Assembly: GCF_003171515.1 (NCBI RefSeq) | Contig: NC_089391.1 | Span: 682,001 to 746,000 of the forward strand | Source of the DNA: Pyrenophora tritici-repentis | Taxonomy: Eukaryota > Ascomycota > Dothideomycetes > Pleosporales > Pleosporaceae | Direction: 5' to 3' | Length of the DNA: 64,000 nt | Notes under the pieces: model-generated | The model's input: only the letters and a program-made list of their open reading frames with translations | What the model was told of the DNA's origin: nothing | Databases searched by the model: none | Program-made: the position numbers and the translations under genes | Shown here: piece by piece, positions 1-10,986 of the stretch | How the letters are laid out: each line of letters begins with the position of its first letter | How positions within the stretch are numbered: the first letter of the stretch is position 1

Positions 1-2100
1 CCGCTTTGTACTAGCCCAGGCGCCAGCGACATAATCAGGCGCTGGCTACATCGCTGGATGGTTGGCGACTGCGTTAAGATAGCCTCCTTGCCATAGTCTT
101 GGTAGCCTTGGATAACCAGACGGGATTTCTCATAAGGCTTAGTTGTCTTTCCCTTGACCTCACGTACTAGGCGTGACTTAAAGATCCGGATCTTGCTGTG
201 TAGCCTCTCGTCGTATTGCTCAAACTTGAAGACTCCACGACCTACTAGGTCGCTGATCTCTTGGTCATCAGACGCTTCAAAGGGGCGCCTGAGGTTGTGA
301 TCACGCCATCGTTCCGTAGCTTGATAGCTAGCTCAAGATCGTCCTGCTCCTTCTTGGTGATGTACGCGTGCGCCTTCCGCTTGTTCTTTGACCCTGGAGG
401 GCGGCCTCTTCTACGTGGTTGCGCTGCCGGAGGTACTGCTATCGGCTCGTGCGGCTCATTCGGCTCATTCGGCGCGTGTGGCGCATCAGGGTCGCTCCAC
501 AGGTGGTCTGGTCTGTAGTATGGCTTAACGACAGTTGATCTGAATGTCGCTGGACCATTAACCATGTCGACAGTGATGTTGTGGCCATCTGTACTGGCGA
601 TCTTGTACGGGCCATTCCAGCCATCACTCTCTCTCCATACTAAGACTTCGCTCTGGAGTGGGAGCGCGAGCATGTCTGCAGTGGCTGGTCCATTGCGGGT
701 GTTCAAGGCGTCTGCAACTTGGCGCTCTGCAGTGAGCTTGCGCAGGGCTTTCGTCGCCTTTTGAATAGCCTCGCTGCGTTTGACCATTGATGGTGATGGC
801 GGTGACTCTGCAGTCATTCGTGGGTACGCTCCAAAGACTAGTAACGTCGGGACTAGTCCATCAGGGCCAGCAGTATCGTTAACAGCCTTCACAGCCATCT
901 GGAGAATCGCGTCGTCGGACATAGTGTCAGTGAGTTCTGCATGGAGTATGTCCCATGCCCGGCGTAGAGGGGCATGGTACCTCTCAGTTTTGCCGATAGA
1001 CCAGTGCGCCTCCGTAGGTACTTGCTTGCATGTGACTCCCATGATCTTTGCTTCTGCGCGGAACTCTGCGCTCGCGAAGTTAGTACCTGCATCATGCGTG
1101 ATGATGTCGGTGGTCCCTGGTAGGTGTCGATCCATAGTATCCGCAGTGCTTGCCATGTTTCTTTAGCTGAGATAGCGCTGAGGAACCTCGCGCCTTGAAA
1201 CGCTGTTGAGGAATCGACCACATGCAGTACAGGTTTGTTGCTTAGGTACATTACGTCCACCAGGATCTCATAGTTGAAGTGGTGATCATCCTTAAGAGTG
1301 AATTTGAATCGGCGCGGTGCGGAGCTGTGGAGCTGGCAGTGGTGGCAGAACTTAGTGACTTCTTCTAGGGTTCTTTCTTCGAAGTCGTTATGGCCAGCAT
1401 CCTTTAAGAGTTTGACTAGTCGCGTAACAGCTGGGTGTCCAAACCGTCGATGGAGCCGTCGCAATTCTGTCTCCGTTAGGAACATAGTTGCTCTCTCTCT
1501 CTTGTTTAGATGGAACCAAGGATGTCCCCATTTGCGAATCACCGGGATGTGTACGTCATCCTGAACCAGCTCGTCTGTCGTATTGTTGAAGTATACCTTT
1601 AAGCGGTCCATGTCTGCAAGGCATAGCAAGAACGGCGTAGGCGCCTCGAGCACTTCGAAGTTGATTTTTCCGATCTCCGTAGAGACCTGCACGGTGCCAA
1701 TCGACGCTGTAGCCTCGCCTTTTCCGAATTTAATAGACGCTTTCCCTGCTGTAGATGTGTCTAACTTAACCGTCGGATCTTCTCTCGTAAGTGCGAGGTA
1801 TTGCTCCTTGCCGACCGTGGATACGTTTGCAGCGCCTGTATCTGGTAGGATTCCTTGGTACACAGATCGTGTGTAGCGGTCCTCAAGCAGGAACTGCGAT
1901 GCTGGTGCTGACGGCGCGTCTCGGCTGTATATGTCGTCGCCCGAGATATGATGCAAGAACGCCTGGTCTGCAAGGCATTGCTCCTTGAAGAACTGGTGTT
2001 CAGAATGTGCTTCCGCGACGTCGTCATCCTCGTCATCCTCGCAGTCTTCCTCCTCTCTCCAGCCTCTCTGATTGTACTGGCTGGTGTGCTCGATCCCTTC
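1..2100 (-). pseudogene. Copia-A pol (protease/integrase/start of RT), frameshifted
   Basis: Segment 889-1956 carries a protease-like LPDTGAA motif, a GAG-pre-integrase HxnHxnCxxC zinc site (HRRFGHP ... FCHHCQLH) and the first integrase strand (ILVDVMYL). The frame then jumps by one base near 1110 to segment 245-1156, which carries THDAGTNF and the E-containing WSIGKTERYHAPLRRA motif of the DDE core. Beyond its stop at 245 the other frame continues on the minus strand as the opening of RVT_2 (KSRLVIQGYQDYG). The catalytic YxDD part lies outside the window. Confidence 0.82.
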
Positions 2101-3916
2101 GTATTCTGCAAGATGTACGGAGAAGTCCTCAGGGGCTGTGCACCTGTAAAGTATAGCGTAGAGAAGAACTGCGCACGGGCATCTTTGCGCTCTTTATCTG
2201 TGTGGTTGGTAGACCAGCATCCTTCCTTCCGGCAAACAAAGCATTTCTTCCTCCAACGTGGCTTGAATCCTCGTCCGTTGTCGTCGCGCTGCTCGCCTCC
2301 TCGGTATGCTCCTCTGGATCCGCCTCTGAATCCTCCTCCACCTCGAGATCCACCTCGGATCCTTCCATTGCCGTTGTATCGGCGGTCTAGGTAGTATTGA
2401 TCTTCTGTGACCAACTGGGCGGTGTGTTGCCGTGCTAGGTGTGTTTCCACTGCGGATCGTAGATCTGAGAAGAGTCCTTCACAGATTGTGGCTGGCTTGA
2501 ACAGTGCCATCTCAAGTTCTGGTACTCCTCGGCAGGCATTGATGACCGTAGTGCGGAGGGCATCCTCACCCTCAAAGTTCTTGCCAAGGGCACGCTGGCA
2601 TAGCTGCAGCTTGTCAAGCAGGATCTGCAGAACCTCGTGTAGTCCCTTATCAGGGTTCTCTGCGCGGGTGCGAGCGAAGGTTGTAGTCGTCCAGTCTGTG
2701 TAGTAGTGCTGGTGATGGACGTCATGGTCGAAGTGGTTTTTGATTGCCATGTACGCATCAGCAAAGCTATCATCTCTCTCTACAACCTGTATGTAGAACG
2801 TCTCTGCACGCCCGGTAAGGATACGGGGAAACACTGCGTGAAACTGCTCCTCCTGGATATCTACCTGCCAGCAGATGCTGAAGAAGATCTTAATCTTATC
2901 GTCTAGGAGATCGTACGCATTCCCTGTATACTTGTTGCTATTGTCCCATAGCTTAGAGAACTGCGTGATCGTATTGGCTTCGAGCCGATCGTTGCGAGAC
3001 CATCGCGGCGGTAGCGTCTTGTACGGGTCATGTGGTAGGCCAAGGGGTCTGTCAGGTACTCGGTTTGTAGGTTGCTGAGGGAAAGGTGTCACCTCGCGGT
3101 ATGCGGTCGCTGGGGTCGTGTCTGTGTCTGCGGGTACCATTGTTGTGGTTGCATAGCCTGCTCCGTTTGTCGAGGCTGTGGTCCTGCATAGGCATTGATC
3201 GCGTAGGGCGGTTGTTGTAGCTCTTGATATTGCGGGTGGCTTCGAACGCCTTGTCTCACTCTATACTGCTCGCCCTGTGACGGACGTTGTGGCTGCGGCT
3301 GTAGCGGTTCCAGTGGCTGCGTCTGTTGCAGTGGCTGCTGCGCTTGTCTATCTATAGGGGCTGCTAGATGTGCGTTCTGCTGACGCTGGTACGCCTCAGA
3401 ACGTTCGTCAAACTTCTCGGCCTTGAACTCTGCAGGGTCCCATTCGGGAGCGTTTTCTCCTCCTAGTAAGTTGAAGAGGGAATCAGCTACTCTAGCCCGA
3501 AATTTGCCTGTATAGACTCCCCTATACCGGAGCACAGTCTTCAGAGATCTTAGCGTAGTGCGCTCAACCTTCTGGAATAGCTCTCGTGTCCATCCTTCAA
3601 AGTCCCATTGGTAGTCGAAGTATAGTCTCTCATCCCATTCCATTCCTACATGGTAGTCGTGGATAGCCTTCGCGACCCAGGTTGTTGCGTGCGTCTCGTC
3701 TGCATCCTCTGGTGCGGGTACACCCCAGAGAGATGGGTTGATATAGTCAAACGTGACTGTGTATGGACAGTGTCGCATAAGGTGTTCAGCAGTAAACTTC
3801 GCTCCTGGGGATATAGTTTCTGCGCGCTTGCTTGTATTGCGTTCGGATGGATAGTTGAGTAGTTGCTCTTGAACATCAGCGTCTGTATCGCCAGAGTTGC
3901 TCTGGCTGCCTGCCAT
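1761..3916 (-). pseudogene. Copia-A gag, frameshifted
   Basis: Two overlapping open segments, 3089-3916 and 1761-3140, lie in different frames; the overlap at 3089-3140 encodes the same bases twice, so a single indel near 3100 broke one gag. The first part is Q/P-rich. The second holds a UBN2-like gag core, an RGG-rich stretch and a zinc knuckle (CFVCRKEGCWSTNHTDK, about 2200-2260). Downstream of the knuckle the frame is lost again near 2100. This would be the capsid/nucleocapsid protein; it is not translatable as one chain. Confidence 0.8.
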
Positions 3917-4030
3917 CGTGCCGGTGTATATTGACGCGTTGCCTTGTCTTGTCTAGCTGGTTGGTCGGTTCCAGCGCTTGTGGTTGTACGTGATAGGATC
4001 GTCCGGGGACGCTCGTACGGAATCGCTACG

Positions 4031-4184
4031 CGTTGCTGACGCACTATAGTCGTCCCGAGACTTCTCGCGTCGGGATATCAATAGTCTGTCGCTCTGCGCT
4101 GCTGACGTGCTGTAGTCGTCCCAAGACTTCTCGCGTCGGGATTTCAACAGTGTGTCTTTGTGCGTTGCTGACGCGCTGTAATCG
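4031..4184. repeat. 66-bp tandem repeat in Copia-A leader
   Basis: Two full units (4031-4096, 4097-4162) and a partial third starting at 4163. Each begins CGYTGCTGACG and contains the near-palindrome around CGTCCCGAGACTTCTCGCGTC. It lies between LTR and gag and could form a structured leader RNA, but that is inference. Confidence 0.6.
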
Positions 4185-4370
4185 AGCTTCGGCCTGGATT
4201 AGCAGCTTAGAGGGAGGTTTTGATCGCTATGCGTTATCTCTGCCTCGCTCTGTTCTTAGCACAGAATCTTCTCTCAGGAGTATAACGTCGTGCGTTAGGG
4301 AGGCTGTCAAAGATGCGGTCTGTCTCTTCTTCCTTGCTGTCTGTGATCGCCTCAAGCAATCACTGATCAG

Positions 4371-4562
4371 TGTTGGTTGGCTTTGCACTAAGTGCGTAAA
4401 GGGAAATAACGATAACTAGGAATGCATTCTGTTCGGTGGTTCTAATTGATATCTACGAACATAGGTGCTACGAAGGTATACCTAAGCTCTTGCGCAAGGT
4501 GGGCCGAAGTCGGGCCGAAGTGTCCAGCAGCCGACGTCTCTACCGATACTCACGATCCGACA
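4371..4562 (-). repeat. LTR of Copia-A (5' LTR of the minus-strand element)
   Basis: Begins TGTTGG and ends ATCCGACA. The stretches GTGCTACGAAGGTATACCTA and ACCGATACTCACGATCCGACA (end) align with the two solo LTRs of the same family at 36739-36933 and 48448-48683. Confidence 0.85.
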
Positions 4563-4589
4563 AATATACAAAAACACCAACAACACCTA

Positions 4590-4675
4590 ACTCTGATTTG
4601 ACTTCGATTTGACTCTGATTTGACTCTGATTTGACTCTGATTCGTGCTGACTCGGCCTGATTTGACTCTGATTCC
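4590..4675. repeat. TCTGATTTGAC-type tandem repeat
   Basis: Five or six imperfect copies of a short unit (TGATTTGACTC) next to the Copia-A LTR end. No coding function is evident. Confidence 0.6.
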
Positions 4676-4699
4676 GGGTGTTTGATTTGAATAATTCAG

Positions 4700-5131
4700 G
4701 AATCAAAATCTATGCTTCTCACTCCTCTTCAACTACGGATACCAGCCAAAATGCTGGAAACGAGCCACATGAGCTATTCTTAAAAAGCCATCAAAACTAG
4801 ACTATTCTATCCCTAAGGCCTATAGAGTAATCACTCTACTAAGCTGCCTAGGGAAGATTCTAGAAAGGATCATTGCAAATAGGCTCAGTAGTCTAGCAGA
4901 AATCACCAACCTACTACATAACACCCAGATTGGAGGCAGACAGAAGAAATCTGCAATAGACGCTGCACTACTACTAGTAGACCTGTCAGATAATAGCACT
5001 GTTGAAGATGAGAGCGTACAGACGCCAGGTCAGACTAGTGCGACCCGGCATCTGTGAGAGCCAATCAGATCACAGTAAGGCTTGGCACCCCCTAGGTGTG
5101 CCCACAACCGTATTATTATTATTATTATTAT
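4700..5131 (+). mobile_element. Tad1-like LINE fragment with RT core joined to 3' tail
   Basis: Frame from about 4728 reads the classical non-LTR RT stretch with KKPSK, LLSCLGKILERIIANRL and TQIGGRQKKSAIDA. One TGA replaces the expected Trp before AILKK. After SDN (about 4996) the rest of RT is missing and the sequence jumps to a 3' untranslated tail (GGCACCCCCTAGGTGTGCCC, then TAT repeats at 5111-5131) typical of LINE 3' ends. It is a dead, internally deleted copy. Confidence 0.8.
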
Positions 5132-6300
5132 ATTTCCATTAGAGTCCTGTATCAGTCGGTGACTATGTAGGACTTTGGCTAAGCCGTTCTATGTATGTTG
5201 TTCAATATGGAGTTTCTATAGGTCTTGTACAATTTGGAGGATAGTTGCGTAGTCCAATTTCCGAGCTAGTCTTCCATTGGCGCGGGTGCTAAAGAGCAGT
5301 GTGGTGAACAGAAAGAGATGTAACAGCGAGCTCTTTGCGAAAAGAAATATTGTTTGTAGTTTTATACAGTGTCTGTCTGTTTTTTGTGTAGGCGTCTGTA
5401 TATAGGGATCTACAAGAGAGATAATAGATCTATACATCTAGTGCCTGGTCGGTGTTTTGCTCGTGCGTGTGCTGGTGACAGCAGGTGCTGGAGCGGTTCG
5501 GTATATGGGGTCGGTATATCGAGTTGGTTTAGGGCGTTCGGGTATAGGTAGCATCTAGATATATAGGCCTATTACTTTGCAGCAATAGAGCTATATACCT
5601 AAGGAAGAGCCGTTGCTCTGTCGGTTTCGTAGAGGGTGCCTTCGATCGAACATCTAAAATCAGTTGGCGCACGGGCCACTTGCAGAGATTTCTCTCAACT
5701 AAGGCCAGGTCACAACTCTGTCAAAGTTGCAGTGGCCAGCGCGCCCGCCTCAACGCCTGCACGCAGAAACAGGCATTGGAAACTGATTCTAGGAAGGCAT
5801 TTCAATGGATTTGAGATGAAAAAAGGGTATGTGAAGGTCGTCCGAAGATGATCTTGGGTTGGTTCTCGGGGATAGAGTGATGCGATGGACACGAGGGTGT
5901 ATAGCACGATTGGTAGATCGATGTAATATACGGGGAGTTGAGAATCAAGTACTAATCCTTAGATTTCAAAGTTGAACACAATGAACCGTAAGGGCTCATT
6001 GCCTATTGTTATATACTAACGAATGTCCTATGTCCTATACGTCCTACGTTGTCCTACACTGTCCCATGCGTGGGACATCGTGGTACATCGTGGGATTCCT
6101 TGGGACACACGTGACATGTCCCATGGTGGCGTTCCGCCAAGCTTTGTGGGATGCGGGGCAGGCTTACGTCATTGGTCCTTGTACACCTTTGTACGCCTTT
6201 GTCTGAGAAGGGATTCCGACAAGGTCTCCATCCTTCTGCCCTTCATATCTTGCACTGTGTCCTCTCCTTAGGTTCGTAACAGGGTAATCCAGAACCTTTT
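5132..6300. other. AT-rich interspersed sequence, no supported gene
   Basis: Short open frames are present (for example plus 5636-5851, with no recognisable motif) but none has conserved-looking composition, introns or a family match. At 6060-6077 the sequence TGTCCCATGCGTGGGACA forms a near-perfect hairpin. Confidence 0.5.
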
Positions 6301-6446
6301 TGTCATCTCGAAAAGTTGGTGTTCGATGTGCGCAGAGCTTAGGTATACCTTCGTAGCACCTATGTTCGTAGAGAATACCAATACCAGTCACCAGAAGAAC
6401 CTCGTTGTTGTTATTCACCCGTACGATCGTACAAGGCCTACCAACA
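6301..6446 (+). repeat. Copia-A LTR fragment
   Basis: From about 6328 to 6446 (AGCTTAGGTATACC ... CCTACCAACA) it is nearly the same as solo LTR 36739-36933. The left end is diverged and no target duplication is seen. Confidence 0.7.
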
Positions 6447-6498
6447 CTAAGGATATTTAAATTAAATTATAAGAACATTTTGTTGAAGTCCCTCCGTG

Positions 6499-6612
6499 TG
6501 TGCCGGAAAAGCCGGTGGGCCGGAACTAGCCAATAAGAGCGCAAAACCAGCAATGATCCCCACGCGATGCTGTATCTCATTGGCTCATTCAGCCCACCAG
6601 GTTTTCCGGCAA
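6499..6612. mobile_element. MITE with TGTGCCGGAAAA terminal inverted repeats
   Basis: Left GTGCCGGAAAAGCCGGTGGGC and right GCCCACCAGGTTTTCCGGCA are inverted copies around a core of about 70 bp. Related elements are at 26813-26955 and 32076-32150. Confidence 0.6.
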
Positions 6613-6663
6613 CTAGGGAAGGATCCTAAGTGATTATACATCTTTGCCCTAAACAAAGGCTAG

Positions 6664-7800
6664 TTAATGTTCTTTGCTGGCTCGAACACGTTCAGTAATA
6701 AAAGGAAGGCAATCAAATGTCATGTTAGCACCTCCTACGATAGCGATCAGACTACTGTCTTCGTGAAGACTTGGATTTCGGGCTGCCCATTTTTGAAGTC
6801 CCGCAAGTGGTAGGGCACCAGCAGGTTCCGCAAGTACCCGCGTGTCGTCGTATATATCTTTTATAGCCGCGCATGTCTCATCAACCGTTACTTCTTCAAT
6901 CGAATCTACCACGTCTAAGCATATTCTGAAGGTTTCTTCTCCAACAATCTTAACAGCAGCACTACCGGAAAAGGTGTCAACCTGCTCAAGTATTACTCGC
7001 TTTCTCGCCCGTAATGACTGTGCCATTGCATTCGCATCCACCGATTCAACACCAATTATCTGAACATTTGGTGCCAAACGCTTGATGTATAGTCCTATCC
7101 CCGCGATCATTCCACCGCCTCCTACAGCGCAGAAGATAGCTTTCAACTTCTTTAAATCTGTCTGCCTTGAAATCTCCATACCTATCGTCCCATGTCCGGC
7201 AATTACATATGGGTCGTCGAAGGCAGATATGAATATGATATTATGCAGTTCTGCTAGACGGCGAGCTTCTTCTTCTGCTTCTTCGTAGTCGGCACCGTAT
7301 AGCACAATCTTAGCTCCCATCTGTGATATTGGTTTTTTAATAATTTCGGGCGTCTTGAGAGGCATGACTATGATCGCAGGTATCTTTAGGCAGCGGGATG
7401 AGAAAGCAACACCGTAGGCATGATTCCCTATACAGAAGGTTAGCTGATTTATTCATACATTACAACTCCACTAACATACCAGTGCTACAGGTAATAACGC
7501 CTTTCCAACTATCCTTAGGGCGTAGATATGCCATCTTGTTGTACGCGCCTCGAAGTTTAAAGCTGAACGTAGGCAGCTGTTCCTCACGCTTAAGCATGAT
7601 ATGACACCCGGACTGTCTACTGATATTGGGGGCAGAGGTAAGAGGGGTTTGTTGAATGATGTTGTAGACACGTGTACTTAGAATGAGTCGGATATACTAG
7701 ATAAAGGTTAGCTCTGCCCTATCCACACTATAACAAGAATCTATACTCGTACATCTGGATACCCGTCTGGCAGGCTAAACATATGTGGCATATGTGGCAT
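6664..7800 (-). CDS. Threonine dehydratase, catalytic domain only (three exons)
   Basis: PLP-dependent threonine deaminase (threonine to 2-oxobutyrate plus ammonia). Exons 7753-7800 (or 7782), 7480-7696 and 6664-7427 join in frame; introns 7697-7752 (GTACGA, CTAAC, TAG) and 7428-7479 (GTATGT, CTAAC, TAG). With the ATG at 7782 the product is 336 aa; two in-frame ATGs upstream add up to six residues. Exon 1 gives FSLPDGYPD, exon 2 the PLP lysine in SFKLRGAYNKM (about K57), the second junction GVITCSTGNHAYGVA, exon 3 the phosphate-binding GGGGMIAG and GGANM. It ends right after the catalytic fold; the two ACT-like regulatory domains of anabolic Ilv1 are absent, so isoleucine feedback is probably missing. 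No obvious mitochondrial presequence. It is divergent from the sulfhydrylase-like gene. Introns argue against recent bacterial origin. Alternative: a truncated Ilv1 duplicate under decay. Confidence 0.85.
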
Positions 7801-7901
7801 ATTTAGCAGTCTAGCAGTTGTACACTTTTACACTACCCACAAATACTTTTTAATAATAGCGAGAAGAGTTTGTCTAGCTAGTAGGCCTACATAAATCTAA
7901 A

Positions 7902-8155
7902 TTGGATTTGTGGGATTTGTGGGATTTGTGGGATTTGTGGGATTTGTCGGATTTGTCGGATTTGTCGGATTTGTCGGATTTGTCGGATTTGTCGGATTTG
8001 TGGGATTTGTGGGATTTGTGGGATTTGTCGGATTTGTCGGATTTGTCGGATTTGTCGGATTTGTGGGATTTGTGGGATTTGTCGGATTTGTCGGATTTGT
8101 CGGATTTGTCGGATTTGTCGGATTTGTCGGATTTGTCGGATTTGTCGGATTTGTT
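7902..8155. repeat. 9-bp minisatellite GGATTTGTS, about 28 copies
   Basis: Uninterrupted units GGATTTGTG and GGATTTGTC in blocks (G-type, C-type, G-type, C-type, G-type, C-type). Unit length is a multiple of three, so all frames are open on both strands (DKS/HKS, IRQ, FVG, DLS repeats); none is taken as a gene. It lies between the divergent threonine dehydratase and sulfhydrylase genes, about 100 bp upstream of the former. Confidence 0.95.
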
Positions 8156-8710
8156 GGGGGACATGACTTCTAGAATTCCCTGATGAAACATGGACATTAA
8201 ACAATCTCGAAGACAGAATATGATTCAAGTAAAATTAGTGCTCTGTAATATACTCCCTCGTGTTCTTCATCTTTCCAAACTACCCGATAATCTAGTATTG
8301 AATTTGCTTGAGATAGAGGCTATCATTAGGTGTTCGTAGCATGTAACATTATGGCTCTAGTATAGACTAATTTGTCTATCCTAGGTGCTACCGGTACGCC
8401 TATCCGGCACTAGTAACTTAACCGAACTACGATTAGACAGCGCGCCTAGACACAGTTGAAATGACTCTCTACCGGCAGCCGAATAAACCGGCTTGTAGAT
8501 GTATAGTAATTAGACTGTATTAGTGCATTTTAAGCTTTAGAAAGGCAGAGCAAAACTCCGATCAGATATATATACATACCAATCTATTAAATATTATTTT
8601 GTCTAGCTCTTTTATCAGTTACAAATTGTCAAGCGAGCCCCTGACACATATCAGTATAACTTTGAGTTTATTTAGCAAACTTCTGAATATCAATTTCAAG
8701 TTAAAAAAGA
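8156..8710. promoter_or_regulatory. Right half of the shared divergent upstream region
   Basis: AT-rich sequence without coding signal between the minisatellite and the start of the sulfhydrylase-like gene; TATATATA lies near 8568. It presumably carries that gene's promoter; no specific binding site is claimed. Confidence 0.4.
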
Positions 8711-10542
8711 ATGCTGGCAACTATCGAAAGGGATACTACATCGGCGGACAGTCAGATCCCCACAAACAGAGCACATGCTATAAACAGTTCTATAAGCAAT
8801 AGCACCGAAGATGACAAAGCTTCAACAGGACTGATTTACCCTCCATCTGTTCTCCTCGAGGGCCATGACCCTCTTCAACCTTACAAAGTTGAAAAGTTTG
8901 ATGAAGGCCTGAGATATGACACTCTTCAAATACATGGAGGTCACAGGCCTGATAAAGAGACCCATGCTCGAGCAGTACCTATATATAATAGTGTGGTAGG
9001 CTTGATCCTGTTTGCTTTCCCAAGAGCGTGATTAGAAAATGACTCTATTATTAGTCCTTCGTATTTACCGAGAGCGAGCACGCTAAGAGAATTTGTGCGA
9101 TGGAAGAAGCCGGTTATACCTATAGTCGGATCTCAAATGTGCGAAATTAACGAAACTATATGAACATGACTATGCTAATAGCAGACATAGCCAACCGTCG
9201 GTGTCTTTGAGAAGCGTGCTGCTTCTTTGGAAGGTGGTACAGCCGCCGTCGCGACAGCATCTGGACAATCAGCAATTTTCAATACCATCATTTGCCTTGC
9301 AGGCGCTGGTGATAATATTGTTGCTTCTATAAATCTCTATGGAGGTACTTACAGTCTCTTCAATACTTTACTTCCCCGCCTTGGGATTACTGTGAAGTGG
9401 GCGAAAGAAGAGACGAGAGAGGAATTTGCAAAATATGTGGACGAGAAGTCAAAACTTCTTTACGTCGAGAGTATTGGAAACCCTCGATGCAGTGTTCCAG
9501 ATCTGCAGGACTTGGCAAATTTGGCACACCAAAACCTGGTTCCGCTTGTGGTCAGTTATCTTTTGTCTTGATATTTAAGGACTAATGTACTAATATAATT
9601 GAAGGTGGACAACACTTTTGGAGCATGCGGGACTTGGTGTCGACCGATAGATTTTGGTGCGGACATTATATTGCATTCAGCAACTAAATGGATAGGAGGC
9701 CATGGCACCACAATAGGAGGCGTTGTAGTTGATTGCGGAATGTTTGATTGGGGCAAAGCTGGCGAAAAGTTTCCTCGTATGATTACGAAAAGGTCCACCG
9801 GCGTGTCACACTGGAAAGCATTTGGGAACATAAGCTTCGCCATGGCAATGCGAATAGATTCAATGGAGGTGGGATCAGTCCTAGCCCCGGCATCAGCACA
9901 GCAACTGCTGATTGGAATGGAAACACTGAGTTTACGATGCGAGAGACATAGCAGGAACTCGATGCAGATTGCTCACTTCTTGCAATCACACCCACGGATA
10001 GCTTGGGTGAATTATCCTGGTATGTCACATTCAAGTCATTGCTATCTACTATAGAGAAGCTGATTCAAGCACTCGCAGGTCTAGCAGACAATCTGTACCA
10101 CAATAATGCCAAAAAGTACCTAAAAAATGGCTTTGGGAGTGTAATGGCTTTTGCGCCAAAGGGTGGGGATGTGGCTAGTAAGTTGTTGATGAATTACATT
10201 AATGTGATATCCCACCAAACTAAGTAAGTCAGTTTACGCGTTTACTTTGGGTTATATGCTAATTTCTCACTAGTGTTGGTGATGCGAAAACACTGGCAAC
10301 CCATCCGTGGAGTTCGACACACGTAACCATGTCAGAGAAAGACAGACGCGAAGCTGGAATTACTCCTGTATGTTCTTTTCAAGTTCATTATCTAAATATT
10401 TGAAGTTTTAAGCTCTAATTATTTTCTTACATAGGCGTTTATTCGATTCTCGATCGGCATTGAGGACGTCCAAGATATCATCGATGACCTTGACCAAGCA
10501 CTAGCTAAACTTCCTGATAACATCATCGAAGCTTATAACTAG
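8711..10542 (+). CDS. Cys/Met-metabolism PLP enzyme, O-acetylhomoserine sulfhydrylase-like (seven exons)
   Basis: Joining exons 8711-8995, 9055-9138, 9191-9550, 9605-10019, 10079-10223, 10274-10367 and 10435-10542 gives exactly 496 codons plus TAG. Introns are 50-67 bp with GT...AG; donors include GTATGT and GTAAGT, and one is GTGCGA. Motifs: RAVPIYNSV, EEAGYTYSRISN-PTV, SGQSAIFN, VVDNTFGACG, the PLP lysine in HSATKWIGGHGT (about K271), GNISFAMAMR and a C-terminal RFSIGIEDVQDIIDD. The family (fold type I; cystathionine-gamma-synthase group) includes homocysteine synthase, cystathionine lyases and methionine lyase; the order of motifs best fits O-acetylhomoserine sulfhydrylase. It is about 60 residues longer at the N-terminus than usual. 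All frames are open, so it appears intact. It is divergent from threonine dehydratase, and both act around 2-oxobutyrate and sulfur amino acids. Confidence 0.88.
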
Positions 10543-10986
10543 AAGTTGAAAGCTAATGATGAAGCAGGGGTTAGTACCATTGGCGAGGTTGATGTTATAA
10601 TCAATAGCCGTTCTGCAGGGCACGCAGTGGTGGGAAAGAGGATCATTCCTGGTGAGGTGACCCTACTCGGGCCCAGGGATGGCCCCCGAGCTCAACGATA
10701 AATATACGCTCAACAATAATACCACTATTCATAGGCCTCTAAGGCAAGAAACACAACTCTTTTTGCGCAGGAAAAATGCCATGATGTGCTAGTGTTGCAC
10801 GCTAGCAGGGCTATCCCTACACTCTCTCATTCCTCACATATATATATAGCTTCCCTCGTTCATAGTTATACAATCAACTCAGTCCTTCATCTCTTCTTCT
10901 GTATCACATACGTGAGAGTTATGAGCCCGGATTTGCCTACTACAATCTTTTAACCACTGAAGTTCACTCAACTGCTATCTCTTTGG
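10543..10986 (+). repeat. Orphan LTR-like sequence with initiator-tRNA-Met-type primer binding site
   Basis: Promoter-like sequence (TATATATATAG near 10840) is followed at 10918-10930 by GTTATGAGCCCGG, the complement of the anticodon arm of initiator tRNA-Met used by Copia elements. The same site in reverse lies directly beside the LTR of the Copia at 23349-26183. No gag follows. LTR borders are uncertain. Confidence 0.4.

Larger units (their letters stand above)
1..4562 (-). mobile_element. Copia LTR retrotransposon (family A), decayed, cut by window edge
   Basis: Reading the minus strand from 4562 there is an LTR (4371-4562), a leader with 66-bp tandem repeats, gag, a GAG-pre-integrase/integrase region and the first part of RVT_2 running off the left edge. 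Frameshifts lie near 3100, 2100 and 1110, so it is inactive. The LTR matches two solo LTRs elsewhere in the window (36739-36933 and 48448-48683). The other LTR is outside the window, so the target duplication cannot be tested; the base run outside the visible LTR is AATAT. Confidence 0.9.

Noticed and set aside
6664..7800. Recent bacterial transfer of threonine dehydratase
   Set aside because: Two canonical fungal introns interrupt it at conserved motifs; only the lack of ACT domains resembles bacterial catabolic enzymes.
7902..8155. CRISPR-like array
   Set aside because: Units are contiguous 9-mers with no spacers, and the genome is eukaryotic.
7874..8228. Long open frames on both strands over the minisatellite (DKS, IRQ, FVG, DLS repeat proteins)
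   Set aside because: Unit length of nine bases keeps all frames open; no start context, intron or family supports a protein.
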